Below, one piece after another: positions 18,006-28,119 of a stretch of DNA of 64,000 bases. The translations under genes were made by a program, and so were the position numbers. The notes under the pieces were generated by a model. It did not search any database. It saw only the letters and a list, made by a program, of their open reading frames with translations, and was not told where the DNA came from. This stretch comes from Actinobaculum sp. 313 (GTDB lineage Bacteria; Actinomycetota; Actinomycetes; Actinomycetales; Actinomycetaceae). The stretch is taken from contig NZ_CP029033.1 of the NCBI RefSeq assembly GCF_003073475.1, forward strand, positions 2,704,962 through 2,768,961, read 5' to 3'. The number at the start of each line of letters is the position of its first letter. The first letter of the stretch is position 1.

Positions 18006-18470
18006 CTACTTGCGCTTCTTCTTTTTCGGCTCCGGCACCACGGCCACCGCCACCAGCGCAGACACATCGTCATGCAGCTTGATGGTCGCCTTGTAATCAC
18101 CCAGCGACTTAACGGCGGGCAACGTGACCTGACGGCGGTCGATCTCCTTGCCGGTGAGTTCAGACGCCGCAGCGGCAACGTCCGCACCCGACACGGCGCC
18201 AAAGAGGCGGCCATTGTCTCCGGCGGTCTTGGTGATGGTCAGCGTCGCCGCCTCCAGCGTTTCACGCAGCTCATGCGCATCTTCCAGCGAGGTAATCGCA
18301 CGACGACGGCGCGCCTCGGCTATCTGATCGATCTGGCGCTGCGCACCTGGGGTCCACTTCGTGGCGTAGCCTCGCGGCAGCAGGTAGTTACGACCGTAGC
18401 CGTCCTTGACCTCAACAACTTCACCGGCCCGACCGAGGCCGGAGACTTCATGCGTCAAAATGATCTTCAT
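18006..18470 (-). CDS. rplI: 50S ribosomal protein L9
   Basis: 154 residues, standard length. The N-terminal domain begins MKIILTHEVSGLGRAGEVVE and has VKDGYGRNYLLPRG, the L9 signature, followed by the long connecting helix and a C-terminal domain with GRLFGAVSGADVAAA. It binds 23S rRNA at the base of the L1 stalk. The basic KKKKRK tail is an extension. It closes the rpsF-ssb-rpsR-rplI operon, 14 bases after rpsR, with a hairpin terminator behind it. Confidence 0.97.
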   Translation of the reverse strand: MKIILTHEVSGLGRAGEVVEVKDGYGRNYLLPRGYATKWTPGAQRQIDQIAEARRRRAITSLEDAHELRETLEAATLTITKTAGDNGRLFGAVSGADVAAAASELTGKEIDRRQVTLPAVKSLGDYKATIKLHDDVSALVAVAVVPEPKKKKRK

Positions 18471-18484
18471 AAGAGTCTCCTTTC

Positions 18485-18721
18485 TCAGCGTGCGGAGCTC
18501 GAGTAGGGCAGCAGAGCCATCTCGCGAGCATTCTTGATCGCCTTGGCGATCTTGCGCTGCTCTTGCACGGATACGCCGGTCACGCGGCGCGCGCGAATCT
18601 TGCCCCGATCAGAAATGAACTTGCGGAGAGTTGCCGTGTCCTTGTAGTCGATGTTCTCGACCTTAGTGGTCCGCACCGGACCTATCTTCTTCTTTGGTTT
18701 GCGAAGAGCCTGCTTCGCCAT
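18485..18721 (-). CDS. rpsR: 30S ribosomal protein S18
   Basis: 78 residues. The core [19 protein letters not shown] and the [20 protein letters not shown] segment are diagnostic of S18. It pairs with S6 on the small-subunit platform. The residues before and after are basic and typical. The ssb gene as read runs 37 bases into this gene, which I attribute to a one-base error in the ssb tail. Confidence 0.96.
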   Translation of the reverse strand: MAKQALRKPKKKIGPVRTTKVENIDYKDTATLRKFISDRGKIRARRVTGVSVQEQRKIAKAIKNAREMALLPYSSSAR

Positions 18722-19296
18722 AATATGCTCCTTTGGTTAAGACGGCGCCCTGGCGCCATCAGAAAGTCGGTATCAGAATGGGGGAGATCGTCGAAGGACG
18801 AGCCGCCTTGCGGCGCCTGCTGCCACGGGTCATATGCTGAACCACCCTGCGGCGCATCGTAAGATGCACGGCCCTGCGCGCCACCGGGAGCGGACTGCCC
18901 GCCACCCTGGTATCCACTGCCGGAACCCCGGCCGCCGGATACCTTCGTGACTTGGGCGCGTGCATAGCGCAACGCCGGACCAACCTCGTCCACCTGCATT
19001 TCAAGCGAGGTGCGCTGTTGGCCGTTGTACTCATAGGACCGTACGGTCAATCGCCCGGTGACAATCACCCGCATTCCCTTTGTGAGTGACTCGGCGACAT
19101 TCTCGCCGTATTCACGCCACACCGAGCAGCGGATGAACATGGCCTCGCCATCTTCCCACTGATTTGTTTGCCGGTTGAGGGTGCGTGGCGTTGACGCAAC
19201 CGTGAAACTCGCGACGGGAGTGCCCGAAGCGACGTAACGCAACTCCGGGTCGGCGGTCAGATTGCCAACAACCGTGATAATCGGTTCGCCTGCCAT
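18682..19296 (-). CDS. ssb: Single-stranded DNA-binding protein, tail probably misread
   Basis: The OB fold is clear ([19 protein letters not shown], then [20 protein letters not shown]) with a Gly/Gln-rich linker. As written the protein ends in a basic tail overlapping rpsR, which is abnormal. Adding one C to the run at 18780-18784 changes the end to SSFDDLPPF followed by a stop at 18773, exactly the acidic DDxPF tip through which SSB recruits repair and replication partners. The true gene is therefore probably 18773-19296, 174 residues. It lies 22 bases after rpsF in the same operon. Confidence 0.93.
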   Translation of the reverse strand: MAGEPIITVVGNLTADPELRYVASGTPVASFTVASTPRTLNRQTNQWEDGEAMFIRCSVWREYGENVAESLTKGMRVIVTGRLTVRSYEYNGQQRTSLEMQVDEVGPALRYARAQVTKVSGGRGSGSGYQGGGQSAPGGAQGRASYDAPQGGSAYDPWQQAPQGGSSFDDLPHSDTDFLMAPGRRLNQRSILWRSRLFANQRRR

Positions 19297-19318
19297 GATT
19301 TACTCCTTCGGCGTTGCC

Positions 19319-19606
19319 TCAGGCCTCTACCCGCAGCAGCTTGGTGCGCAGAACGGACTCGTTCAGTCCCAGCTGCCGATCAAGCTCCTGGGCGGTCTGC
19401 GATGTCGCCTTCATGTTCACGACAACGTAAATGCCCTCGGACCGCTTGTTGATGTCATAGGCAAGCCGACGCCTGCCCCAAATATCGACTTTCTCCAGGG
19501 AGCCTCCCTCGTTAGGGACAACCTGAAGCAGTTTGTCGACGTAAGTCGTGATATTCCGCTCGTCAACATCCGTATCGAGAATGATCATCATCTCGTAATC
19601 GCGCAT
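19319..19606 (-). CDS. rpsF: 30S ribosomal protein S6
   Basis: 95 residues. MRDYEMMIILDTDVDE at the start, then GSLEKVDIWGRRRLAYDINKR and GIYVVVNMKA are characteristic of S6. GGAGG precedes the start by 8-9 bases. A hairpin with 7-bp arms (19635-19653, GCCATGG around TCTCT) lies in the untranslated leader on the minus strand; S6-S18 complexes regulate their own mRNA in several bacteria, so this is a candidate site, unproven here. Confidence 0.97.
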   Translation of the reverse strand: MRDYEMMIILDTDVDERNITTYVDKLLQVVPNEGGSLEKVDIWGRRRLAYDINKRSEGIYVVVNMKATSQTAQELDRQLGLNESVLRTKLLRVEA

Positions 19607-19749
19607 GTCTTCCCAACCTCCTTCGGACTAAACGGCCATGGTCTCTCCATGGCAGGAGGGATAATGCGTGGTCGCGCTGCGGCACGACATGCCGTCGATA
19701 CGCGACAGCGCATCATTTTACCGGTAGTATCACCATCGCGCCAGCGAAA

Positions 19750-22005
19750 CTACGGACTCCCTCCGGGATTCGGGTCACCCTCTCCGCCGCCGGGATCGCC
19801 CTCGGTCGGCTCATTCGGGTTTGGCGTCGGCCCTTCCGTCTCGGTGGGCTGCGGCTCCTCGGTGGGCTCTTCAGTCGGCCCTTCCGTCTCGGTGGGCTCC
19901 TGCGTGGGCCCTTCCGTCTCGGTGGGCTCCTCCGTCACCGTCGGCGCCGACGTCGTCGGTGAATCGACAGCCGGGACACTACCCGTCCACACTGGATCCG
20001 GGAAGTCCTCGACCTCCATGTCGGCCGTCGCCACCTCCATGTAGTCAAGCCAGATCTGCGCTGGGAACGAACCGCCGCCGATACCGATATTGGTGTAAGC
20101 GCCAAAGCCGGTCAGCACTTCCTCACTGCCGTCCTCGCCGATCTGGTACATATTCACCACGGTCACCATCTGCGGAATGTAGCCACAGAACCACGCCGAT
20201 ACCGGACCGGTGGAAGTACCCGTCTTTCCGGCCACCGGCCGCCCGAGTTGACCGGCGGTCGCCCCGGTGGCGCCGGGGGCCGTCACCTGTTGCAGCACGT
20301 AGTTCAACTGCGCGATGGTGTTCTCTTCGAACACGCGAGTACCCTCGGTGTCCGCAGAATATATGACGTTGCCATCTCTATCACGCACTTCCCGCACAAT
20401 ATGCGGGTCGTGCTGTACACCACCGGCGGCGAAGGTCGCGTATGCCTTCGCCGTATCAATCGGGCGGGGGGAAGCGGACCCGAGAACATTGGTCAATGTG
20501 TCGTCGAGTCCGGCGGTGTCCTCCGGGATACCCGCCTGCACCGCCACCGCCCGCGTATTCTCCGGGCCGACGTCCTTGTTCAACTGTACGTACACGGTAT
20601 TGACCGAATACATCGTTGCCGTCACAAGGTTGATATTGCCGCGGCTGGACGAATCGAAGTTCTCGATTTCCAGTCCGTCGATCACCTTGGGAGAGGACGA
20701 ATCGTAGCGCGTATTGACCGACATATCCTGGTCCAGCGCAGCGAGGAGTGCGAAGGGCTTAAAGGTAGATCCGCCCTGCGCAACATCCTGCGTGACCGCA
20801 TTACGTTGCCGTACCAGGTAGTCGGCCCCGCCATACATAGCGTAGATCTCGCCATTGCGCGGGTCGACGGAGACCAGACCCACGTAATTGTTCTCCGGCC
20901 GGTCTTCCGGAAGGTTGTCGACGGCGGCAACGGCAGCCTCTTGCTTTTCCTGGTTGATGGTTGTGACGATCTGGAGGCCCATTGTGGACAGTTCATCCTC
21001 CGTGAACTCCCCCGATGCTACGAGCTCGCTGGTAACCGTTGAGAGCAGGTAACCGTTGGGGCCGGCATAGTCATTGCTGGCCACCTTTTCAATCGTTTCC
21101 GGGAATTCCGCCGCATCGGCCTCTTCCTGCGTGCAATATCCGTCCTGAACCATCAGGTTGAGCACGCGCTCCCAACGCCGCTGTGCGTATTCCGGGTTGA
21201 CGGCAGGATCGCCGGAACTGGGCGCCGGGATGATACCCGCCAACAGCGCGGCCTGTGACAGGTTGAGCTCGCTGGCGTGAATTCCGAAGTACTTCTGTGC
21301 TGCCACCTCGATTCCGTATGCGCCGCGGCCGAAGTAGATCGTGTTGAGGTAGTTCTCCAGAATCTCTTCTTTGGACTGCTCACGATCAATTTTGAGAGCA
21401 AGAATGGCCTCTTTTATTTTCCCGGTGTAACCGGTGGTCGTACCGAGGTAGTACCTCTCCACATACTGTTGGGTGAGGGTGGAACCGCCCTGTTGCGCCC
21501 CGCCGCTGACGTTATTGACCAGCGCCCGCACTATGCCCTTGATGTCAATGCCGTTGTTGGAGTAGAAACTACGATCCTCCGAGGCAATTACGGCATGCGG
21601 CACAACATCGGGAAGATCACTCAGAGGCACCGATTCACGGTCGTAATCCGCGAAACTGCCCATCTCGGTGCTTCCGTCCGTGTAATACACCTTGGTGGTT
21701 TCCGCCAGCGCGAAATCATCCGGTTCCGGTACGTCAATCGCGATGTATAGGGCGACGAAAGTTCCCACCAGTAGCGCGATGAAACCGAGGAAGGATCCCA
21801 GGACGAAACGCCAGCTCGGCAGCCATCGATGGATGGGGCCGTAGCCTTGGCGCGGATAGTTCCATCCTCGCTTGCGACCGGGTTTGACTTTCCCGCGCCG
21901 AGTCACTCTACTCGGCGCCGCCTGCACTTTACCTTTCTTCGCTTTGGTGGCGGATCGCGACGAAGTCGCCGTGTTCTTCGCCGATGTGGACTTCGATCGT
22001 GCCAT
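19750..22005 (-). CDS. Bifunctional penicillin-binding protein (class A)
   Basis: 751 residues. A basic cytoplasmic N-terminus (about 1-65) and one membrane helix (VLGSFLGFIALLVGTFVALYI) lead to a GT51 glycosyltransferase domain with ASEDRSFYSN and GGSTLTQQYVERYYL. The transpeptidase domain carries the active-site Ser in GGSTFKPF, then YSVNTVY and KTGTSTG. It polymerises and crosslinks peptidoglycan outside the membrane. The C-terminal about 80 residues are a low-complexity tail of repeated TETEGP and EEPTE units. The ATG at 22005 follows the AI-2E stop by two bases. Confidence 0.94.
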   Translation of the reverse strand: MARSKSTSAKNTATSSRSATKAKKGKVQAAPSRVTRRGKVKPGRKRGWNYPRQGYGPIHRWLPSWRFVLGSFLGFIALLVGTFVALYIAIDVPEPDDFALAETTKVYYTDGSTEMGSFADYDRESVPLSDLPDVVPHAVIASEDRSFYSNNGIDIKGIVRALVNNVSGGAQQGGSTLTQQYVERYYLGTTTGYTGKIKEAILALKIDREQSKEEILENYLNTIYFGRGAYGIEVAAQKYFGIHASELNLSQAALLAGIIPAPSSGDPAVNPEYAQRRWERVLNLMVQDGYCTQEEADAAEFPETIEKVASNDYAGPNGYLLSTVTSELVASGEFTEDELSTMGLQIVTTINQEKQEAAVAAVDNLPEDRPENNYVGLVSVDPRNGEIYAMYGGADYLVRQRNAVTQDVAQGGSTFKPFALLAALDQDMSVNTRYDSSSPKVIDGLEIENFDSSSRGNINLVTATMYSVNTVYVQLNKDVGPENTRAVAVQAGIPEDTAGLDDTLTNVLGSASPRPIDTAKAYATFAAGGVQHDPHIVREVRDRDGNVIYSADTEGTRVFEENTIAQLNYVLQQVTAPGATGATAGQLGRPVAGKTGTSTGPVSAWFCGYIPQMVTVVNMYQIGEDGSEEVLTGFGAYTNIGIGGGSFPAQIWLDYMEVATADMEVEDFPDPVWTGSVPAVDSPTTSAPTVTEEPTETEGPTQEPTETEGPTEEPTEEPQPTETEGPTPNPNEPTEGDPGGGEGDPNPGGSP

Positions 22006-22007
22006 TG

Positions 22008-23469
22008 CTATGCCTCGCTCGTGTCTTTCGTCTCTCTCCACGCCAGCAGCCGTTCAAGTGCACGGCCCAGCCGGGATCTGTCCTCGAACAAATCCGGGTT
22101 CATCCCGACGAAGGCATCCGGCGCGGGCTCCTCTTCATCGTAATATCCTTCCTCCATCTTCTTGTCCGCAGCGGCCTCCGGTACAAGGAATGCCTCTATC
22201 CACCGTGTGCCCGGGCTGGAGTCAATTAGTAGCGCCTTCGCGAACAAGGTCAATGGAACCGCCAGAATCGCGCCGAGTGGGCCGATTACCGCCGTCCAGA
22301 AGACCAGGGAAAGGAATGTTACCGTCGTCGAAAGCCCAACGGCGTCTCCGGTGATCTTCGGTTGGAAGATCCCTGGATAACCGCGTTGATAACGGAGTAG
22401 GCAACGATCACCCAGACTGCCGTAATCCAGCCGGAGTCCAGAAGTCCCAACAGTGCCGGTGGGATCACCCCGATGACGAAGCCGATATTGGGGATGTAAT
22501 TCGTGATGAAGGAGAACAGGGCCCAAGCCACCGCCATCGGCACGTTGAGTATCTGAAGGGCAATTCCGTCAATGACGGCGACAATCGCACCGAAAGTGGT
22601 GGAGACCAGCCAGTACTGCCGCACGCGCCCCTCGAAGGAGGACAAGGCTTCAAACAGATAACCGTCATGTCGCTCGACAATTTTTGCGCGTGTGGACATG
22701 GTCATGGTGTCAATGGTGATGAACAACAGTGCAAGTGCTAACAACGCTATGAGGGAGCCTGCGGAACTGACGTAATCCAGCACACCGGACAGTGCGGAAA
22801 GGACGGACTGCACATCAAAACGCTCCAACACCGCGTTGGTGAACTGGTCCGTGCTTAAACCGTAGCGCTCCAACAATGCAGTCCCAGAGGTGACGAGGTC
22901 CTGGAACTTAGTCACGTATCGTGTGACCACATCAGGCAGCCCCACAAGGGACCACACCATCAATCCGATGACGCCGAGCAGGGTCACTACAAGTGTGGTA
23001 ATCGTCACGACTGCCGACAGCCAGATCGGGAGCCCCTTCTTTATGAGCCACCGGTGGATGGGCCGAACCGTAAGAACCAGTGTCAAGGCAAAGAAGGCCG
23101 GAGCGACGAAGTCGCGTATCTGGTAGAGCCCAGCGCAGGCAACCGTCGCCAGCGCTCCTGCCAAAAGGATTCGCAATCCCATCGGCAGTGCCGCGCTTCC
23201 TCCCGGTGTCGCCACTAGCGGTGTCAACTCCGAACCATTGCCTCCGGTGTTGGCCGTCTTCACCTTATTGGCATTGTTGGTCACACTCTTGCCGAAACCG
23301 TCCGATGCGTTGCCGGTGCCCGTGCGGTTGATATCCGGCGAGTTGCTGGGGGCTTCGCCGTGTCACCGCCGCTTGCGCCGCCCGTACCACTTGCGCCACG
23401 ACCCGCACCTAGCGCTGCGATGGGATCATGCGCTTGGCGCGTGCTTCCCTGCTCTCCGGGTGAGGTCAT
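22008..23469 (-). pseudogene. AI-2E family transporter/permease, two one-base frameshifts
   Basis: Three frames join to about 487 residues with seven or eight membrane helices in the middle, including NYIPNIGFVIGVIPPALLGL and the C-terminal family motif VFWTAVIGPLGAILAVPLTL. The family exports small molecules, and AI-2 is only one reported substrate. One extra base at GGGGG 23348-23352 links MTSPGEQG to SPDINRTGTG, and one at CCC 22371-22373 gives VIQGIFQPKITGDAVGLS. The ATG at 23469 has GGAGGGACG before it. The low-complexity Gly/Thr N-terminus and acidic C-terminus are cytoplasmic. It shares a transcript with the penicillin-binding protein gene. Confidence 0.83.
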
Positions 23470-23926
23470 CGTCCCTCCGTTCAGTACGAATATATCGATT
23501 CCAGTGTGCCTTATCTTCCCAGTAAACCCCGCGCGACGCGAGGCGGTCCGCTCAGCAGTCCACGAAATGGCGAGGTCGTCCGCGTGTGAACCCGGCGCTC
23601 TCGGCGCAAGGGCGCACACTTCGCCGGAAGCAGATCGACAGCCATTGTGCGCGGCAGGCGGAGACATAAGTCATTGCTGCCGCTGGACCGCCTTCGCCGG
23701 ATGCGACTACCTGCTGGACCGACGTCTTAACTTGCGATAGGTTTGGAAAATATATCAAAACGATATATTGTTGAGTCATATCGCCGCTCGCGTGAGGATG
23801 ACTACATTGATCCTCACGGCACGACGATCGAAAGCCGTGGGAGGTCGGAGCAAAAGAGCGCCGTCGGGCTCGTATACCGCAGTCACGGGGTCGGCACGGC
23901 GGCAGACAACTGATGAAAGGACGGAG
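23470..23926. other. Divergent spacer between AI-2E gene and padR-type gene
   Basis: No gene is visible in these 457 bases. The only clear element is the AT-rich inverted repeat at 23749-23769, the likely PadR operator. Confidence 0.4.
23749..23769. promoter_or_regulatory. AT-rich inverted repeat, candidate PadR operator
   Basis: AATATATC and GATATATT are perfect inverted 8-bp arms around AAAAC. It is a striking AT island in GC-rich sequence. TTTGGA (23742-23747) and TATATT (23764-23769) could be the -35 and -10 of the padR-ino1 promoter, so a bound protein would block it. Confidence 0.55.
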
Positions 23927-24505
23927 ATGGCAAGCACAACGCTGCGCACGAAGGTTCTTAACCTTGCCATCCTTGGTTATCTGGCGCTCGGCCCGCAGCA
24001 TGGCTATGCGCTACGCAAACGACTCAATCTCTCGCTGGGAGTGTTCCGCACCCTGAGCTACGGTTCCCTATATCCCGCGCTGCGCCGCCTCGAGGACTCC
24101 GGTTATATCGTGTCCCATGAGGATCCGAACTCCACACGCTCCAAACGCCGTCGTATCACCTACTCGATCACGGATAAAGGTAGGCAGTATCTCGACAACG
24201 AACTATCCTCCGTCGGGCCGGGAGACTGGGAAGACGGAACCTTCGACGTGCGTTTCGCCATGTTTTCCTCCACCGACAGCGCCACCCGCCTACGCATTCT
24301 TGAAGGGCGATTCGCCCGCATGCTGGAGCGTCGTGAAGCTCTGCAACAGTGGATGGAAGGCGTAGCCCGCGATCCCGATGGATACATCCTCGAACTGGCA
24401 AACCATGGCCTAGCCCAGGTAGCAGCGGAGCTCGAATGGCTGGAGGCGATGATTCAAAACGAGCGGCGGCAGGTAGCGAAAAACAAACACCGCCGAAGCA
24501 GCTAA
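23927..24505 (+). CDS. PadR family transcriptional regulator
   Basis: 192 residues. The winged helix is clear: LAILGYLALGPQHGYALRKRL, then LSYGSLYPALRRLEDSGYI and the wing with RRRITYSITDKGRQYL, followed by a helical dimerisation domain. PadR proteins repress their own and adjacent genes until a ligand binds. The ATG at 23927 is preceded by GAAAGGACGGAG. A regulator of this type directly upstream of ino1 is a recurrent actinobacterial arrangement, so control of inositol synthesis is likely. Confidence 0.9.
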   Translation: MASTTLRTKVLNLAILGYLALGPQHGYALRKRLNLSLGVFRTLSYGSLYPALRRLEDSGYIVSHEDPNSTRSKRRRITYSITDKGRQYLDNELSSVGPGDWEDGTFDVRFAMFSSTDSATRLRILEGRFARMLERREALQQWMEGVARDPDGYILELANHGLAQVAAELEWLEAMIQNERRQVAKNKHRRSS

Positions 24506-24632
24506 GACGGCCCGGTGCCACGCGACTAGCACACGACCGCAACCGCACCGGGAACAGTCGGGATTCCTCCAATGGGAACACCCGGCTCAACCAAACCAAG
24601 ATTGCACGGGAACCCCGAGATAGGAGAAGACA

Positions 24633-25712
24633 ATGGGAAAGATCCGCGTCGGCATTGTAGGTGTCGGCAACTGTGCATCATCACTAATCCAGGGCGTTGA
24701 ATATTACAAGGACGCCGACCCGGCAACATCCGTGCCCGGTCTTATGCACGTGCAGTTCGGCGACTACCACGTCCGCGACCTTGAGTTCGTTACCGCTTTC
24801 GACGTTGACGCCAAGAAGGTTGGCGTTGACCTCGCCGATGCGATCAACTCCTCCGAGAACAACACGATCAAGATTGCTGATGTTCCACCCACCGGCGTGG
24901 CCGTTGAGCGCGGGCACACCCTGGATGGACTCGGCAAGTACTACCAGAACCAGATTGAGGAGTCACCGGCCGACCCGGTCGACGTCGTCGCCGCACTGCG
25001 TGAAAAGGAAGTTGACGTATTGGTCAATTATCTTCCCGTCGGTTCGGAAGACGCGGCGAAGTTCTACGCGCAGTGCGCGGTGGATGCGCAGGTGGCCTTC
25101 GTCAATGCCATGCCGGTGTTCATCGGATCGACGCCGGAGTGGAGCGATAAGTTCGCCGCCGCCGGTGTACCCGTGATCGGCGACGACATTAAGTCGCAGA
25201 TCGGCGCCACCATCACCCACCGGGTGCTGGCGAAGCTGTTCGAAGACCGCGGCGTGACGCTGGACCGCACCTACCAGCTCAATGTGGGCGGCAATATGGA
25301 CTTTATGAATATGTTGGAGCGTGAGCGCCTGGAGTCCAAGAAGATCTCGAAGACGAATGCGGTGCAGTCGAACCTTCATAACCCGCTTGATGGCCACGAT
25401 GTGCATATCGGCCCCTCAGACTACGTCTCCTGGCTAGATGATCGCAAGTGGGCCTTTGTGCGCTTGGAGGGCCGCAACTTTGGCGATGCTCCGGTTTCCT
25501 TGGAGTACAAGCTGGAGGTGTGGGATTCGCCGAACTCGGCCGGCATCATCATCGATGCCGTGCGTGCGGCCAAGATCGGCCTGGACCGTGGAATCGGCGG
25601 CGAATTGCTCTCGCCGTCGTCCTATTTCATGAAGTCCCCGATGGAGCAGCGGCCCGATGATATCGCCCGCGAATCCGTCGAAGCCTTCATCCGTGGCGAG
25701 GTGGAGCGGTAA
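24633..25712 (+). CDS. ino1: Myo-inositol-1-phosphate synthase
   Basis: 359 residues, the short actinobacterial form. [20 protein letters not shown] is the NAD loop, and [35 protein letters not shown] and [17 protein letters not shown] are conserved active-site regions. The enzyme converts glucose 6-phosphate to inositol 1-phosphate, the entry to phosphatidylinositol and often mycothiol. GGAGAAGACA precedes the ATG. It follows the PadR-type gene by 127 bases. Confidence 0.95.
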   Translation: MGKIRVGIVGVGNCASSLIQGVEYYKDADPATSVPGLMHVQFGDYHVRDLEFVTAFDVDAKKVGVDLADAINSSENNTIKIADVPPTGVAVERGHTLDGLGKYYQNQIEESPADPVDVVAALREKEVDVLVNYLPVGSEDAAKFYAQCAVDAQVAFVNAMPVFIGSTPEWSDKFAAAGVPVIGDDIKSQIGATITHRVLAKLFEDRGVTLDRTYQLNVGGNMDFMNMLERERLESKKISKTNAVQSNLHNPLDGHDVHIGPSDYVSWLDDRKWAFVRLEGRNFGDAPVSLEYKLEVWDSPNSAGIIIDAVRAAKIGLDRGIGGELLSPSSYFMKSPMEQRPDDIARESVEAFIRGEVER

Positions 25713-26233
25713 GGGGCACAAGCGGGCTCGCCTCCTACCCATACCCCTAGATTCTCCGGGTTTTCCGCAATTCTCCGCGAAAAACCCGGAGATTCGCGCA
25801 TACTGAACCGTTCTGTCACGACCAGGTAACCAGTGGGGCCTCGACGGCATGGGGCCGTGCTCAGCGCCATATGTGGCTGGCGGGTCAGTCCAGTTGTCAG
25901 GAAGAATGCACGCACGGCTTCCCAGTTCCACGGGCTTCGGCAACACGAGAGGCGCCCTGGCTTCTACTCGATGTGAGTCGGCCCGAGGAAATCCGCCGAC
26001 AGTGCGTCGCTGCAACTGTTACACAGGACACCTCTTAAAGACAGGCGGGAACAATATTCAGAGCATTTCGCTGCGGCACTGTGTCGTTGTGAGGCTATCT
26101 CTTCTGCCAACGTAGGCTCTGCTGACGACTCTTCCAACGTCTCGAGCGGTTCGGCGTAGCGTGTCCTACCCATTTCTTAGTTGTGAAGCGTGTCGTGATG
26201 AAGCTTCCCAGCTTGAGGGTGCATCGTGGTAAA
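25713..26233. other. Gene-free spacer after ino1
   Basis: Apart from the hairpin at 25753-25792 I see nothing coding or clearly structured. The composition becomes less GC-rich towards 26000-26230, at the edge of the restriction-modification island. Confidence 0.35.
25753..25792. terminator. Terminator hairpin after ino1
   Basis: TCTCCGGGTTTT (25753-25764) pairs perfectly with 25781-25792, with a 16-base interior. Confidence 0.6.
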
Positions 26234-26253
26234 GTCGACGTAATACAGTCGAC
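26234..26253 (+). promoter_or_regulatory. Restriction-modification promoter flanked by two GTCGAC sites
   Basis: GTCGAC at 26234-26239 and 26248-26253 lie 14 bases apart on either side of TAATAC (26241-26246), a good -10 box 30 bases upstream of the first gene. XamI-type enzymes are recalled to recognise GTCGAC, so the system may read its own promoter by methylation. Confidence 0.5.
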
Positions 26254-26277
26254 GAGCGGGACGAGGAGAAGCCGACA

Positions 26278-26487
26278 TTGAGCAGGAAGCGCCGACCACA
26301 CAACGAGTTGAAGTTCGCGATGCGCGACTTCCTTGCGAAGCGTGGTGCGCCCGCGTCGATCAAGGAGATCCGCCAGGGTGTTGAACCGGTGGTTGGTACC
26401 TGCCCCGATTCCTCGTACCGCAGCGCCCTTCAGGACGAACGCATCTTCCTTCGAGTCTCGCGAGGGGTGTTCACGCTCAATGAATGA
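26278..26487 (+). CDS. Small winged-helix protein of the restriction-modification operon
   Basis: 69 residues starting at a TTG with GAGGAGAAG upstream. LKFAMRDFLAKRGAPASIKEI, SSYRSALQDERIFLRV and the end SRGVFTLNE resemble the HARE-type winged helix often found with restriction enzymes. It could be the control protein of the system or a DNA-binding partner of the methylase. Its stop overlaps the methylase start by 8 bases, so the two are translationally coupled. Confidence 0.65.
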   Translation: MSRKRRPHNELKFAMRDFLAKRGAPASIKEIRQGVEPVVGTCPDSSYRSALQDERIFLRVSRGVFTLNE

Positions 26488-28119
26488 CCTCACTCTCGAC
26501 CAAAATGACCTCACTCTCGACCAAATTGCCACGACTTGCCTTGCACTCGGCGTTGATCGACGCACCTTGTCTTCCGCTGAGCTGGCTGTGCTCCCGCGCA
26601 TCGCGTCGAGCCTCTCGATCTTCCGGGGACGCGTGCGCTCATCCTCGAAGGCGCTGATCCTCTTGGCGAGGCCTTCTGTGCAGCGCGCACTGCCGAGGAA
26701 CGCCGTCCGTGGGGACAGACGTTCACCCCTGCGTCGATTATTCGTTCCATGTTGGAGTGGGCAAAGGATCGTGCGGTCCCGGCCCGTATTGTCGATCCTG
26801 GCTGCGGCTCGGGCCGATACATCCTAGCTGCCTTGCGTGCCTTCCCGAACGCGGTTGGCATCGCATCTGACGTTGACCCCTACGCCGTCCTCATGACCCG
26901 CGCCAACGCTCACGTCCTGGGGCTCGAATCGCGTCTCAAGATCGTAGTCGGCGATTACCGTGCGCTCACCCTGCCCAAGATCGAGGGCGTCACGCTCTTC
27001 CTGGGGAACCCGCCCTATGTCCGTCATCACGACATTGAAGCTCAATGGAAGACCTGGCTCGGTGATACAGCCTCCCGAATGGGGCTCAAAGCAAGCAAAC
27101 TCGCTGGTCTTCATGCCCACTTCTTCCTGGCGACCGCACTCTATGCTCAAGCGGGGGACATCGGTTCTTTCATTACCAGTTCAGAATGGCTCGATGTTAA
27201 CTACGGACAGCTCATTCGAGACCTACTCGTCGGCCCGCTCTCCGTGTCGAGCCTTCACGTCCTGAGTCCAACGAGCCTACCCTTTGATGACGCCACCGTC
27301 ACCGGCACTATCACGTGTTTCGAGGTCGGTGTGAACGCTCCTGACGTGCGCATTCAGACCGTTGAAAGCATCAGTTCGCTTGACGACCTTTCGGCTGGAT
27401 TCCCGATCTCACGGCAGCGCCTCGCCGAGACGTCCCGGTGGTCCGTTATTACGCGAGTAACCCCGAAGCTCCCTGACGGATACGTCGAGCTTGGAGAACT
27501 TGCGCGCGTCCACCGAGGTACCGTTACTGGTGCGAACAAGGTGTGGGTCACCGCCCGCGACGCCGTTGATCTTCCTGATGACTTCCTCTTCCCCGCTATC
27601 ACCCGCGCGCGTGAGCTCTTCGCCGCTGGTGACCGTTTGGTAAACTCCGAGGACCTCAAGACTGTCATCGACTTGCCCGCGGATTTAGACGTCCTCGACG
27701 AGGTTGACCGGAAAAGGGTCGATCGCTTCCTCCGCAACGCGAAGAAGCTCGGCGTCGCTGACGGCTATGTCGCACGCAACCGGCGCGCGTGGTGGAGCGT
27801 CGGCCTAGCTTCACCGGCGCCTATCTTGGCGACCTACATGGCGCGACGACCTCCAGCCTTTGTGAGGAACGCAGTCGATGCTCACCACATCAACATCGCC
27901 CACGGGATCTATCCGAGGGACGCCATGAGCGGTTCGGATCTCGATGCCCTCGCCGCCTACCTGCGTGTCAACGTGTCAACAACGAGCGGGCGGACCTACG
28001 CTGGTGGACTGACAAAGTTCGAGCCACGAGAGATGGAGCGTCTGGTGGTTCCATGCCTCCCGCTGCTCCGTGACAAGGACCGTCATGACTCAAGCACCAC
28101 CAATCTGGTCGAACTCTGA
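26480..28119 (+). pseudogene. Adenine-specific DNA methyltransferase, one-base frameshift
   Basis: Two frames join to about 546 residues. The SAM-binding motif DPGCGSGRYILAAL lies near residue 98 and the catalytic motif LGNPPYVRHHD near 175, the order of gamma-type N6-adenine methylases. Upstream of 26749 the frame that reads WGQTFTPASIIRSMLEWA has no start codon; one G added to GGGG 26625-26628 joins it to the ATG at 26480. The N-terminus then contains a duplicated NDLTLDQ unit encoded by a tandem 21-bp repeat (26483-26524). It protects host DNA against the next gene's nuclease. If the break were real the host would be exposed, which argues for a sequence error. Confidence 0.82.

Noticed and set aside
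18682..18772. Basic C-terminal extension of SSB overlapping rpsR
   Set aside because: One more C in the adjacent run gives the canonical DDLPPF end; the extension is most likely a reading error.
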